Shown: piece after piece, positions 11,201 to 21,972 of the stretch | How positions within the stretch are numbered: position 1 is the stretch's first letter | Layout: the number at the start of each line of letters is the position of its first letter | Assembly: GCA_030490835.1 (NCBI GenBank) | Contig: CM059977.1 | Coordinates: 24,285,335-24,349,334 of the forward strand | Source of the DNA: Annona cherimola | Lineage: Eukaryota; Streptophyta; Magnoliopsida; Magnoliales; Annonaceae | DNA: 64,000 nt | Direction: 5' to 3' | Translations under genes and position numbers: made by a program | The notes under the pieces: generated by a model | Database searches by the model: none | Told to the model about the DNA's origin: nothing | Seen by the model: only the letters and a program-made list of their open reading frames with translations

Positions 11201-12444
11201 CTTTGGTGGGAGTCCTATGGGTGCAGTGCTCCAAAACTACAAGCCGTTGCTATTAAAGTCTTGAGCCAAACTTGTAGCTCATCTGGTTGCGAGCGAAATT
11301 GGTCTGTATTTGAACGTATACACACAAAAAAGAGGAACAGATTGGAGCATGGAAGATTGAATGATCTTGTTTATGTTCAATATAATTTACGTTTGCTTGA
11401 GAGGTATGATTAAATTCAATGTGTTTTGTGATTAATTTATTTTTTATATGTTCTCTTTAACTTCTATTCTCATTATGTAGGAAGAAAAAAAGGAAGGTTG
11501 GCTTTGATCCTATATCTTTAGATAACATAGATATTTTAGAAGATTGGACCATGGAGTCTGAAGACTCTGAAGATTTATTTACTGAAGAAGATGTTGAGAC
11601 TTGGATGCAAATGGACCAAACCACAAGCTGCAATTGCTACAGCTAGAATTGACGATTTTGGTAATATTTTATAAACTTCTTTTTTAATTATTTTTTTACT
11701 TTCATAACAATTTATTTCAAAGACTAATATTTGATTGTAATATCCATTGATAGGGTCAATGCTAATCCAAGAAGATCAGGAACAAAATAGAGAAAGTTGA
11801 AGAAATTCATGAAGATGCAATTGTGGAGATGCATCTTTTTAGATATTTTGAAGATATCAACTTTGAAATTTTTTTTAAATTAGATATCTCAAATATATTT
11901 CTATTCAGTTGTGTTTTGTACTCACTTTAGACCAAAATCGTAGTTAAAATTTTGCTCAAAATTGAACAATGATGAGCAATTTGAACATTTTCAATTATAG
12001 TACAATTTTAAATGTTTTTTCTTATTTTTAGGTGGTTAATTTCGTTAAGTAAAAATTAATTTTTTTCTAAACATCTTTTATCTTTCCATTAATATTTGAA
12101 ATTTCATTGCAGATATTCTAATCAACCATATAGGAACAAAAAAAGATGAAAGAATTGCACTTATTTCAGGTCAGTGCACTCTTATTTTTTTCTTGATTTG
12201 CATAATAATTTTAATATGATGTACTTGAATGTATTGTTGATGCCAAGTGTAATTTTTATATTACAGAGAATTTATATATTTAATTTAATTTTAAAATAAT
12301 TAAATTAAATTAAATATAATTATTACGTCATAATTATGTCATGCTGACGTCACGGTTCAAAACGGTTTGAAACACGGTTGAACCGGTTGGACCTGAACCG
12401 GACATAAAAACGGTTTAGTTCCCGGTTCGGTTTTTAAAACATTG
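8236..12444 (+). mobile_element. hAT transposon with transposase gene
   Basis: The element begins cagtgttttaaaa and ends ttttaaaacattg, imperfect terminal inverted repeats that continue into GC-rich ccgg/cggt-rich subterminal DNA. A perfect 8-bp target duplication, gttggaac, flanks it at 8228-8235 and 12445-12452, which is diagnostic for the hAT superfamily. It is 4,209 bp long. It carries a BED-finger/DUF659/hAT-dimerisation transposase on the plus strand, interrupted by one stop codon. A GC-rich leader (8,420-9,150) precedes the coding region and may hold the promoter and a 5' UTR intron, because the start codon lies just after a good splice acceptor at 9338-9339. It inserted about 120 bp upstream of the PPR start codon. 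Confidence 0.92.
9350..11646 (+). pseudogene. hAT transposase with one in-frame stop
   Basis: The first coding block runs 9350-11126, with a TAG at 9893-9895; the same frame continues without shift on the far side. Introns 11127-11198 and 11404-11480 have GT/AG ends and keep frame, giving exons 11199-11403 and 11481-11646. In order the product shows a BED-type zinc finger (CLYCGRVFSGG, then HRMKKHL), a DUF659 region (GCTIIADGWTDQ, ITDNASNYK, TPCAAHCLDLMLEDI) and the C-terminal hAT dimerisation domain (LWWESYG, SSSGCERNWSVF, NRLEHGRLNDLVYVQYN), then an acidic tail. The start at 9350 was chosen because it follows the acceptor and precedes the finger. The stop lies between the finger and the DUF659 domain, so a full-length enzyme is not expected without readthrough. 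Confidence 0.85.
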
Positions 12445-12678
12445 GTTGGAACGTGGAAGAACCTTACTCGATCCGGTGTTTTGGCATTTTACAGATTATC
12501 ACATTTTTGTATGTTATTGCAAATATACGTGTGTCTGAGAGGTGATAAAATTTTGAATAAAAGGTTTTTAGCGTAAAAGATTTTGAAGCGTAAAAGATGA
12601 TGTAATATAATAAGGATAATGATAAAAAGTAATGAGGATAAAATAAGTGTTTGTAAAATTTTTAATTTTTCACAATTA

Positions 12679-14547
12679 GGGTCTGTTTGGTTCGCAAGGA
12701 AACTTTTTGACGTGTTTTGGCTGAAAAACACGTCACTCACTGCAGCCATTTCGACACAGTAATGAATGGTTATGTCCGAACGCATTAACGCAGTCAAAGG
12801 TCGTTGGTGAATTAACGTGAAGACAGGCGTGTAACAGCAGCATCACCGTCGCGCGCGTGACCGTCTCGCGCGTGATCGTCCTCTTCCGCGTCGGCTTCTC
12901 CGCTGCGGCTTCAGACCGTTTTCTTTTCTCTTCGTCTGATGAAGGTCCAGCACTAGCTGTCCGCCCCTTCTATTCGCACAGCGGAGGAGGAAACTTCTGC
13001 CGTGGGAAAAGATGAGATGCACTTGCCCCTCTCTGTCTTCCATTATTGACAAGGAGATGTCCTCGCTCATTTTGGATTTTACAAATACCCTCCACTCTTT
13101 TTTCTCGTTAGAACCAATAATAGGAAAACGTATCTCGTAGCGTTTTTACTTGGGTATTGGTTACAGAAAAGAAGAAATCTGTTTCATGAACTGAAGAGCA
13201 AGCAATCCTGCGTCAGTTCTGTGCTGTTGCCGAGATAGAGAGCTGTACAAGTGCGCACTTCCCTTGTTTTTGGGGTCGGCGCGAAGGAAAAGTAGTCGGG
13301 AATGTTTGTTGTTTTCCTCGGCTTTGTATTCTAGGTCGGCCGGTGCTAGAAGACAAAGAAAGGGAGTTAGACAGACGAGGCCGACATGGGTTCTTTCGGG
13401 GGAGAGGCGATTGCCGTCGGAAATGAGAGAAAACCACTGCTTTGAGTCTGGGCCTGAGATTTCTTGGGCAACCAACAGAGGATATCTTCTCCAACCGGCG
13501 GAATCCGGGTCCAATAGTATTTCTTACCTCTCTCTCTTGTCCAACCCAAACTCAAGGGGAATAAAAAAATCCAAGGATTTCTGAAAATCGCTTCTTCCCA
13601 ACTACATAAAATCTTCCCTTTGATTTTGCTTCCTTACATTCATCAGAAGAAGTCAAGATTGGAATTGGGTATTGGGTTTTGTCTGAGATCAAATCAGGCA
13701 GGGGAGTTGGCAAATGGAAGAGCTCGAGAGGTGAATTGGGTCCTCTCCTGATCTCTTTTTGGTGGCAGAAACAGAGCGATTTTTCTATTTCCATTTCCAT
13801 TTCCAGCTGAGAGATTTTGGGTGGAGTCGAAAGATGGCGGCTGCAATTCACAGCTTGAGCTACTGGCTCTCCGAGCACCCATCAATCGTCAAACTCAGAT
13901 GGAACCACAACCTGTCCTGGGGATCCACCTGGTCTTTTCTCTTCACCTCGCTCGCTGCTTACATCGCCTTTTCTCTAGTCCTCCACATCACCTTGTCCCT
14001 GTTCCGGCGGAGCAGACCGGTTCCTCTTGGCCTAATCCCAGCATTTCACAGCCTAGCTATGGCTCTCGTCTCCGTTGCGATCTTCGCCGGCATCCTCGTC
14101 TCCTCAGCTGCTGAGATTCACAACACTCGCTGGTTCTGGAGGAGGTCCAAGACCCCATTTCAATGGTTCCTCTGCTTCCCCCTCGGCACCCGCCCCACCG
14201 GCTCGTCGTTGTCGTTTTAGGCGTCGACATGAACGAAATGCAGCAGGACGAGCAGGGAGCAATCGTTTTGCAGGGATCGTCGATGAGTCATATGGCATGG
14301 GCTGGTGTCTGCCACAAGTCACAACCCGGCGCGCTCGTGGTACTGGTTGGAATCGGGTTCGATGAGCAATGACGTATCTCTTCGCGACTTCTCTTCCCCA
14401 TTCCTTCTCCCAAGAAACGGCCTTTGTTGCGAGAATACGACTTCTGCTAACAGTACCCTCCTCATGGATGAAAGACGTTTCAATTGCTGTGAAAAGACTA
14501 CTTCACCCTCCTCTGAAAAGTTTTCAACGGAAACAATACTTTACCTG
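12679..14547 (+). other. 1.9-kb insertion carrying captured gene DNA
   Basis: This block is GC-richer than its surroundings. It begins gggtctgtttggttcgcaag, a tip typical of plant DNA transposons. Its right edge (revcomp atcgcaggtaaag) is only loosely similar, so a terminal inverted repeat is possible but weak. It contains the 5' UTR-like and first coding part of an ELO gene, then unrelated GC-rich DNA. The rest has no frame I recognise. Confidence 0.45.
13834..14220 (+). pseudogene. ELO-type fatty acid elongase, 5' fragment
   Basis: The start MAAAIHSLSYWLSEHP, the block WGSTWSFLF and the run RRSRPVPLG, then TRWFWRRSKTPFQWFLCFPL and GTRPTG, match the N-terminal part of plant ELO (GNS1/SUR4-like) very-long-chain fatty acid elongases as I remember them. 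Two hydrophobic segments are visible. Homology ends abruptly near 14,203, and the frame stops at 14,218-14,220 after unrelated residues. The whole catalytic part, including the histidine box and later membrane helices, is absent, against a usual length near 270-300 residues. About 120 codons therefore survive. The DNA upstream to about 13,560 looks like the original 5' UTR. I infer a captured or transposed fragment, not a working enzyme. Confidence 0.7.
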
Positions 14548-15199
14548 CGATTAATAAGTGTTTGTAAAATTTTTAACTCTTCATAATTATTCTATTTTTT
14601 AATTATTTCTTTTCTTCTTTTCATATTACTACTTTACTTTTTAATCATTTATACACAGCTACCTATACATCTAACTTATTTATTTTAACTTATTATCTTT
14701 ACTCTTCATTATTACTTTTATCATATCACATCATTTTCTCCTATTTTAAAAATTTTTACACTAAAAACTTTTCATCAAAAATTTTATCACATTCCAAACA
14801 CACTTAAAGTTAAAATACATATATTAGATATAGGAACAGTTGTGTAGGAAATGATTGAAAATTAAAGTAGTTGTATAGAAAAAAGCGAAAAAATAAACAA
14901 ATAATAGGGTAATTAAGGAAAGTAAAAGGTTTTAAATTGAAAAGTTTTATGTGTTAACGAATACTTTCCTAAAATTTTCAAAAATTGAAGAATAAATATG
15001 TCCAAATTTTTAAATATATAGTTATGAGTTTCGCTTCTATGTAACCTATTGTATAGAAGCAAAGCCATGTGACTCTTTTAAATTTTAATATTTTAATTAT
15101 TGATGAAAATTTTAATTCATTCATTTTATTTAACATTATTTTTTAGTTAAAAGACAGTTTTATCCAAATCAAGTATGTGCATGGGCTACATTTGTTAAT

Positions 15200-15560
15200 A
15201 TATATATAGAATTATATTCAGGTGCAGTGCCATTACATTGTAATTAATGTATAGTGGCGTCAGAATGGGTCCCACGTGATGATAAAATTATAATATACTC
15301 TACCCATTGTACATAGAATAATTTAATCTATTACCATATCAATTTTCACCACAATCGGATATGTATATGGACCTGAAAATGGTATAAATTCAATATAATA
15401 TAATAGTTTGATGTAAATAACAACTTTAAAAGTTGTTTTTTTCAACATGTAAACTATTTGCTATAAAATTTATATAAATAAATGGTCGTATAAAGTTTCA
15501 TTGAATTCTAATATATGGCGGGCCCATTTTTGGGCAAATATACCATTGTTTTGGTGTAAT
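15200..15560. mobile_element. Fold-back MITE, gtgcagtg type (degraded)
   Basis: The left tip caggtgcagtgccatt is followed by gaatgggtcccacgtg. Near the right side, ggcgggcccatttttggg is the inverted counterpart. The interior is the reverse orientation of the copies at 16,393-16,755 and 37,925-38,300. Ends are approximate. Confidence 0.45.
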
Positions 15561-16019
15561 AGAAAATTCAATCCATTAATTATATTTAACATCATTTGCT
15601 TATCTAGGAGACCAAGTTTCATCTTAATCAAGTATGTTTATGGATCACATTTGTTCAAAATATATATACATATATTTATGTGTAAATTATAAAAAATGCT
15701 TAAATCTATTTAAACATGTATTAGAATGTAATAATACTTTATAAAATCATTTATTCACATAGAAATAATGTTTTAGACGGTTTAGATATCGAAAATACTA
15801 CTTTAAAATTAATATTTTAGTATTTTCATAATTTACAGATAAATATATACATTTTTTTAACAAATGTGCCCCATATAAACATACTGGGATAAAACTTGAT
15901 TCCCTAGATAAACAAATGATGTCAAATATAATAAATAGATTAGATTTTTCATTATGGATCAAAATTTTAGATTTTAAAAGGGTTACATGGCTCCGCTTCT
16001 ATGTAACTATATATATAGA

Positions 16020-16380
16020 TATTTGATCATGTGCAGACGGACTGCATCGTACTATAGTGTAGTCCGCTGTAAAATGGGTCCCATATATATTAAATTACAA
16101 TCATTTATCTATATAAAAATCATATTTTAGATGGTTTAAATATTGAAAATACCGTTTTAAACTTGATATTTACGTTAAATTATTTTATTATGTTGATTTT
16201 CCACCATTTAAGATGAAGACTATACACATGTTGGATTTGAATAAAAATTAGTGTGCTAATAAAGTGAATAATTCTAAATACAATGGTGGGTGGATTTCCC
16301 ATTCGTGATCAAGTGGGGCCCGTAATGCATGGACTGCACGGTATAGTTGCATATACTGAAACATTTTTCATATATACATA
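16020..16380. mobile_element. Fold-back MITE, gtgcagacggactgca type
   Basis: The left part reads gtgcagacggactgcatcg followed by atgggtcccat; the right part has ggggcccgtaatgcatgga followed by ctgcacgg. The interior matches the copy at 38,305-38,660 closely by eye. Both are bounded by tatata runs. Confidence 0.55.
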
Positions 16381-16392
16381 TATATATAAGAA

Positions 16393-16755
16393 TATTTCCT
16401 GTGCAGTGAAGCTGCACCATAATTAACGGTACATTTGGCTCAAAATGGGTCATTATGTACTTAAATATATTGATACTTCATACAATCATTTATCTATATA
16501 AAATTTTTATAGTAAATGGTTTATATGTTGAAAAAATAACTTTAAAATTGTTATTTATATCAAACTATTTTATTACGTTGAATTTGTATCGTTTTCAGAT
16601 GAGGTTCATACACATATCCAATTAAGATGAAAATTGGTATAGTAATAGAATACATAATTCTAAATATAATGAGTGAAATAGATTATAATTTTATGATCAT
16701 ATGGGGCCCATTTTGAGGTAACTGTACCATAATTGTAGTATAGTGAAGCTGCGCT
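16393..16755. mobile_element. Fold-back MITE, gtgcagtgaagctgcac type
   Basis: The left end gtgcagtgaagctgcacc and right end agtgaagctgcgc are inverted partners. Inside them tcaaaatgggtcat pairs with atggggcccattttga. Both edges merge into tatatata, so the exact insertion points are uncertain. Confidence 0.55.
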
Positions 16756-16843
16756 TAAATATTTCTCTATATATATTCATGCGTAAATTATATAAAAAAT
16801 GCTTAAATCTATTTACATATGTATTAGAATGTAATGATACTTT

Positions 16844-17106
16844 GGGGACGTTTGGTAACGTCTAAGTGTGGGAAACATGATTTTTCCATGGTATTTGGTT
16901 TCCCAATACCAATTATTACTCTATCAATCACACTATTTTTTTCACTTTTACCCCTACATTCTAATCATTTTCCCGACTAACTACATACAACAAACCTATT
17001 TATTTCAACAATACATCTATCATTTCTTATCAATCACACATTTATCAAAATATTCTCTTTTTCATTTCCCACAATCTCACAATTTTACATATTACCAAAC
17101 GTCCTC
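16844..17106. mobile_element. MITE with ggacgtttggtaa ends, inside another repeat
   Basis: The left end ggggacgtttggtaa and right end ttaccaaacgtcctc are inverted repeats. The flanks are ttt on each side, suggesting a 3-bp duplication. The surrounding repeat reads continuously across the insertion when compared with the related copy at about 15,720-15,760, which provides an unoccupied site. It is 263 bp, has no coding sequence and is probably PIF/Harbinger-like. Confidence 0.7.
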
Positions 17107-17398
17107 TTTATATAATTATTGATTCACATAGAAATAATATTTTAAATAGTTTAAAGATTGAAAATGCTATTTTAAAATTGATATTTTAGTATTAAATAAT
17201 TTTATTATATCGATTTTACACATTTATAAATGGGACTCATATATAATGATATTAAATAATGAGAGAATTTCTATTATAATATAAATGTGCTAAATACAAT
17301 GCATTGATTGAATTTTCTATCAAATGATTTATCAACCATTAAGATTTTAAAAATGAAGGAAATTACATTAAAAAAAATTTATAGAAGCAATCCCTTAT

Positions 17399-18035
17399 AG
17401 TTATAACTACATACGGTTAACCACATGGACCTATTTTTTAAATTTTTTTAAAATTTTTTATGGACCCTTCTTTGATGTGCTTATATATTTATTGCAAATA
17501 TAATTTTTTTAGAACTTTTTGAAGAATAAATATATCTAAATTTTTAAATATATAGGAGAGGTGATTGGGTGCAGTCGGACTCATGGTTTCCCCCATGCAT
17601 CTGGCCAAAAAATTTATTTTTTATTTTTTTATTTTTTTTATAAACATATAAAGCTAAGTGTATTTAACCCATAAACTAATTTCTACTCTTTCTGGATGCT
17701 TTAAGTATTTTTATTTTTAAATACAGTAGCATTTTTGTAATTTTCTGACTCAGAAATTATGGAAAATGTCACTATGTTTAAAAATAAAAAATACTTAAAA
17801 GTATTCAAAATTGATAAAAAATAGTTTATGGGTGAAATATACTTAGTTTTACATGTTTATAAAAAAAATAAAAAGGGGTTACACTCTGATGCGTCCGGCC
17901 GTGTAGAATCACGACTCAATATATATTTATAACTACACGTGGTCAACCGCATGGAACCTTTTTTTAAATTTTTTTAAATTCTTATAGGCCCTACATAGAT
18001 ATGTTTATATGTTTATTGCAAATATAAATTTTTTC
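17399..18035. repeat. Direct repeat pair flanking a fold-back element
   Basis: A block of about 110 bp at 17,399-17,515 (ttataactacatacggttaa onward) recurs at 17,927-18,035 (ttataactacacgtggtca onward). Both copies contain catgga, a poly-T/A run and tttattgcaaatataa. The fold-back element at 17,571-17,920 lies between them. Confidence 0.55.
17571..17920. mobile_element. Fold-back element with long inverted arms
   Basis: The left arm contains ctaagtgtatttaaccc and ataaactaattt; the right arm contains the inverted gtttatgggtgaaatatact and ttag. Arms of about 140 bp enclose a short centre near 17,730. The ends carry ggtgcagtcggactcatgg on the left and cgtccggccgtgtagaatc on the right. Confidence 0.6.
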
Positions 18036-18337
18036 AAATTTTTTCAACTTGTCCATATCTTTTTTTTAAATAAAAAATACATAGGAATTGACAAAAAAAA
18101 TTTTGTACAGGGTTATTTAAGTGAAGCTCATAAGCATATAAAAAAGAGAATTCATCAAGTCCAATTCGTTACAAAATCAACACTACTCATGTTAGAATAT
18201 TAAAATACTTTATACTGTTATTTATTCACATAAATAACATATTTAGACAGTTTAGATCTTGAAAACACTATATGAAAATTAATATTTACATTAAACTATT
18301 TTATTACGTTAAATTTGTACTATTTTAATATGAGGAT

Positions 18338-18648
18338 ATGTTTCAGTGCACCCTGATGCATTGAAATTTCAATGTATTAGGGTGCAAAATAGGAGTATTT
18401 AACTTATATATTAAGTTTTACCATTTTTGAAAATATATAATTTATTTTTAAAAAACAAAGGTATTGTAGTCGCTGCAAAATGGCTAAAGTACCCTTGTTT
18501 TTGAAAAATCAAATATATATATATACATATATCCAAAAATAATAAAAATTTGGTTATAAATTAGATACACCTAGGTTAACAATCTTATAAAAAAATTTCA
18601 AAAAAATGTATAGAAAAGGGGGTTTTGAAACCTAATGCATCGAAACAT
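18338..18648. mobile_element. Fold-back element with terminal hairpin, nested
   Basis: It starts atgtttcagtgcaccctgat and ends gcatcgaaacat, an inverted pair. The left end itself folds: gcaccctgatgcattgaaa pairs with the following tttcaatgtattagggtgc at 17 of 19 positions. It interrupts a core repeat whose two halves lie at about 18,190-18,335 and 18,658-18,800. Confidence 0.5.
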
Positions 18649-19853
18649 TCTCCTTTAGGATGGGGCATATATACATGCTAGATTTGAATGAAATTTGGTA
18701 TGCTTGCAAAATGAACAATTCTAAACACAATGGATAAAGTAGATATTAATTTTTATACATGTGTGGCTTATTTTGAAGTGGACTGCAATTGTACTTCACT
18801 TCCATAATTTTTTATGATTTTTTTTTTTTAAAAGGGGTTTAATATGCGTAAGTTCTATGCACTTTGCCGCATAGAAGCTCTCATGCAATTAATCGCAATA
18901 TGGGAACATGGGATCAATTCCCCCAATTATATAGCCCCAAAATCTAGTATTTTTGTTAGAAATGGATCAAGCATGGAATGAGAAGGCCAGTAATCATTGG
19001 TAACCACAAAATTTTAGGTAGGTAGTTGAATGTCTTGCTAGGAGTGAATTTTGTGTAAAGTATCTATAGGTACCCACCGACCCCACCCTAACTGACAATT
19101 GTAAGATATAAAATATTATCCTTGAGCTTGGGTAAGGTACAAATTATTATTTATCCTCTCAAATAGGATAGATATCTTGGGTACCAATAACCAATCCATA
19201 TAGATACGTGTAAGGATAATTAATTAGGTATATATAATTATATACATGTGTATAATATATATTATACAAAATATGTTGTATTTTATATATGATGTCTTGT
19301 GTGCATACTTGTTTTAATAAATTCAAATTCAAATAAATCTTGTACTCTGTAGAGTTGCGTATTATGAAGTAACTAACTAGTTCCGTTATATATATGTTAT
19401 TGACTTCCGAAAGTCCTTTTGTAAATAAGCTTGTAAATGGTGATTGTAATATATTAGTAGTTTTGATAATTGGGTTGTGACATACTAACATTCTATACTT
19501 TATATTTTTATGTAATAATGTCATCAATAACATTTGTATTCGTGATTTTAAAATTTAAACGAGGATTATTTTATATTATTTAAAATATTATAAAAATATT
19601 ATAAAAATATTATATTGGAGTCTTAAAGGGACTGATTTAGAACTGAAATTAGAATCGACTCTATGGGTAATGGGTAAGTTAAGATACACTGGGAACTGAA
19701 CCGACAAATGGGCAAAGCATAGTATAACCTCTGGTCTTTGCAAATAAGATATGAATAGAGTAGACCATTATCCAAACCAACCTAAGTTGTATTCTTACGT
19801 TCCATTGGTTCAATCGAGCCAATCCGATCTTGTCTGGTTACACTATAATACTA

Positions 19854-20136
19854 TGAGTGTGTTTAGGAATGAATAAAACTTTTGATGAAAAGTTTTTTAG
19901 AGTAAAAGTTGTCAAATGATGTGATATGATGAGGTAATAATGATGAGTAAAGATGATAAAGTTAAAATAGATAGGTTAATTGTATGGGTGGTTGTGTAGA
20001 AATGATTGAAAAGTAGGGTAGTTGTATGGAAAAATGTGAAAAAATGATTAAAAAATATGATAATTATAGAGAGTGAAAAGTTTTAGATTGAAAAGTTTTA
20101 AGTTGACATTTTTTCCTCATTGTCAAACACACCCTA
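19854..20136. mobile_element. MITE with gtgtgttt ends
   Basis: The left end gagtgtgtttaggaatg pairs with the right end cattgtcaaacacaccc. Just inside, aaaacttttgatgaaaagtt has a related inverted copy. Flanking tat on each side may be a 3-bp duplication. It has no coding frame and belongs to the same family as the split copy at 12,531-14,804. Confidence 0.6.
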
Positions 20137-20425
20137 TATCAACAAATATATCCAATTGTACAAAGATATTATTAAAATCACACTAAATGTCAAGATAATC
20201 AAACATTTGTTTAATTTTTTATTTTAAATGAAATTCATTATAGTTAATTATAATTTTTATTGTTAGCTCATATTATTAAATCATACCAGTTCGAACGACC
20301 TATTTCTATGTGTAAATTTTATAAATTTTGTTTTATCTTGGTGATGATCATCATAATAGCTTATTGAAAAATGATAAAGAAAAAATGTCTAAAATATTTT
20401 TGTGAATATTTGCAATTTCTTTTAA
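20137..20425. other. AT-rich spacer, nothing recognised
   Basis: Simple AT-rich DNA between a MITE and a solo LTR. I see no gene or clear repeat boundary in it. Confidence 0.5.
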
Positions 20426-20430
20426 GTAAG

Positions 20431-21644
20431 TGTAGCACCCGCTGCAAGCGCTACGATGGGCTCGGATCGTTTTTCTCGCCTTGGAAGTTTGGACCATGTC
20501 GGATGGGTTTGAGCCGGTTCTTCAATATCTCCGGAACAGCAGCATGGGCTTAGTTTTCCTGCATTTTCATGAAGTAAAACGTGTTAGGATAGACGATCTT
20601 TAGATAGCTTGGCATGTGAGTGTCCTCCCGTGGATTCGGCGGCATAACGACTAAGACAAGACTTTTTATACACGGATCAAGTCACGAATTCGGCAGCATA
20701 ACGGCAGCGTGTTATGCTGGAATTTGTGGACCCGTGTGCGCCTGCCTTGCCGAAGCGTTAACTCAAACAAGCGCGTTAGTATTTACGCAAAATAAAGAAA
20801 ATTGAGTCGTCACTGATCTCAAAAGGGAGATCAATCCTTGTTTTCAATGAATAAAGGCACCGGTCTTGCAGATCTGGGATCGCAGTCTTCGGATTAAAAT
20901 GGATATGGCAGAAATCTGTTAACCCGAAGTCGTTTACATTGACATGAAAAGAGAAAAATAAAATAAAAAATCTGAAGAAGAGGTAGAGAGAGAGAGCTGG
21001 AGAGGAGAGGAGAGGAGAAGTCGGAGTGTCGGGGTTTTGCTGCAGACTCTCGTCCTCCCCCTTGGGGATTCCTCCTCATGTGTGTTGGAAGTGAGAACTT
21101 GTCTCCCCTTTTAAAGATGTGGAGCGGGCCTTGTAGGCTTTGGGCCGTGGATGGGAGCCCGCGGTAGGTGAACTTGAATCTGGTTAGAGCCCGTTGCTCC
21201 AGGTGGGCCGTTATTGAGGCCTGATGAACTGTTGTTTGAAGAGCCCGCTTTTGTGGGCCAAGACTGGATCTGGTGGGCTGTATTGTAGAGCCCATTCGGT
21301 GGCTTGTTGGAGCTTTGCTCCTGTGGGCCGGATCTGGTGAGCTGGATTTGGTTGGAGCCTTTTGTTCCAAGTGGGCCGTTGTTGAGACCTGAAGGACTTG
21401 TTGTTGAAGAACCTGCTTTTGAGGCTTGGTGGAGCTTTGCTCCTGTGGGCTGAGATTGGACAGGCCCGTTTAGTAGTGAACTTGGCTTGACATCTTTTGT
21501 TTTGAACTTGCTCCGAATGGGCTTTTGGTTTTAAGGCACATTGTCAATTGCTTTGTTGTTGGGTTGCTTTTCCTTTGTCATTGTTGTGCTTGGATCTTTT
21601 TCCATGTGTTGTGCATTTTTGTGCTTAAGGGAGGGGTGTCAACA
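20431..21644 (+). mobile_element. Solo LTR of an LTR retrotransposon
   Basis: The block starts tgtagcaccc and ends gtgtcaaca, with the TG...CA tips of an LTR. It is flanked by a perfect 5-bp duplication, gtaag, at 20426-20430 and 21645-21649. It is 1,214 bp long and GC-richer than its surroundings. It contains an aataaa signal near 20,791 and repeated ttgtgggcc / gagccc motifs around 21,120-21,460. No internal region or second LTR is present, so a full element was probably reduced to one LTR by recombination. The size suggests a Gypsy-type (Ty3) element, but that is inference. Confidence 0.85.
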
Positions 21645-21972
21645 GTAAGATATGTGACCGTATTTGAAAAAAATTTCCACACTTGTCAGTTAACGAGGGC
21701 CATTGCATGCAATTGAATGAGTACGTTTTTTTTATGGTAAAAAAATTTAGTGCCAAGAATTACGAATTTGGATTTTCAACTATGATAGTCATTCCTAAAC
21801 TGATTCTTGTTTTTATAAAGCAGAGCAGAATTGCCTTCTCGCGACAAACTGCACTCCATCTCTCCCGGAGCAAGAGCAATTTTATCTCATTGTTATAGAA
21901 TGAAAAATTATATTGCAAATGGAAAAATATATTATTAAAAATAGAAAAAGTAAGGTTTTATGTTGGGAAAGA

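Larger units (their letters stand above)
12531..14804. mobile_element. MITE (gtgtgtttgg-type ends) split by a 1.9-kb insertion
   Basis: The left arm (12,531-12,678) and right arm (14,548-14,804) are inverted relatives. Both carry the gtgataaaattttt / aaaaattttatcac block next to the tips. The same family appears intact at 19,854-20,136. Sequence between the arms is unrelated and includes an elongase gene fragment. A 37-bp sequence beginning aataagtgtttgtaaaattt stands on both sides of the insertion (about 12,641-12,678 and 14,550-14,588) with about three mismatches. Confidence 0.6.
14805..19853. repeat. Nested AT-rich fold-back MITE cluster
   Basis: No gene is visible in this 5-kb stretch. 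It is packed with short inverted-repeat elements of several related types. One type carries gttccgcttctatgtaac-like hairpin ends, seen as fragments near 15,020-15,060 and 15,990-16,010. Others end in gtgcagtg-gc or gtgcagacggactgca motifs. Many share an internal core containing tttagatggtttaaat and ctattttattacgttga. Individual copies that I can delimit are listed separately. Confidence 0.7.

Noticed and set aside
13161..13584. Open frames on both strands upstream of the ELO fragment
   Set aside because: GC-rich captured DNA; none matches a known family.
14163..14372. Open frame running on from the ELO fragment in another frame
   Set aside because: It does not resemble the missing part of the elongase, so it is not a simple frameshift continuation.
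20894..21370. 158-residue minus-strand open frame
   Set aside because: Lies wholly inside the solo LTR and has low-complexity composition.
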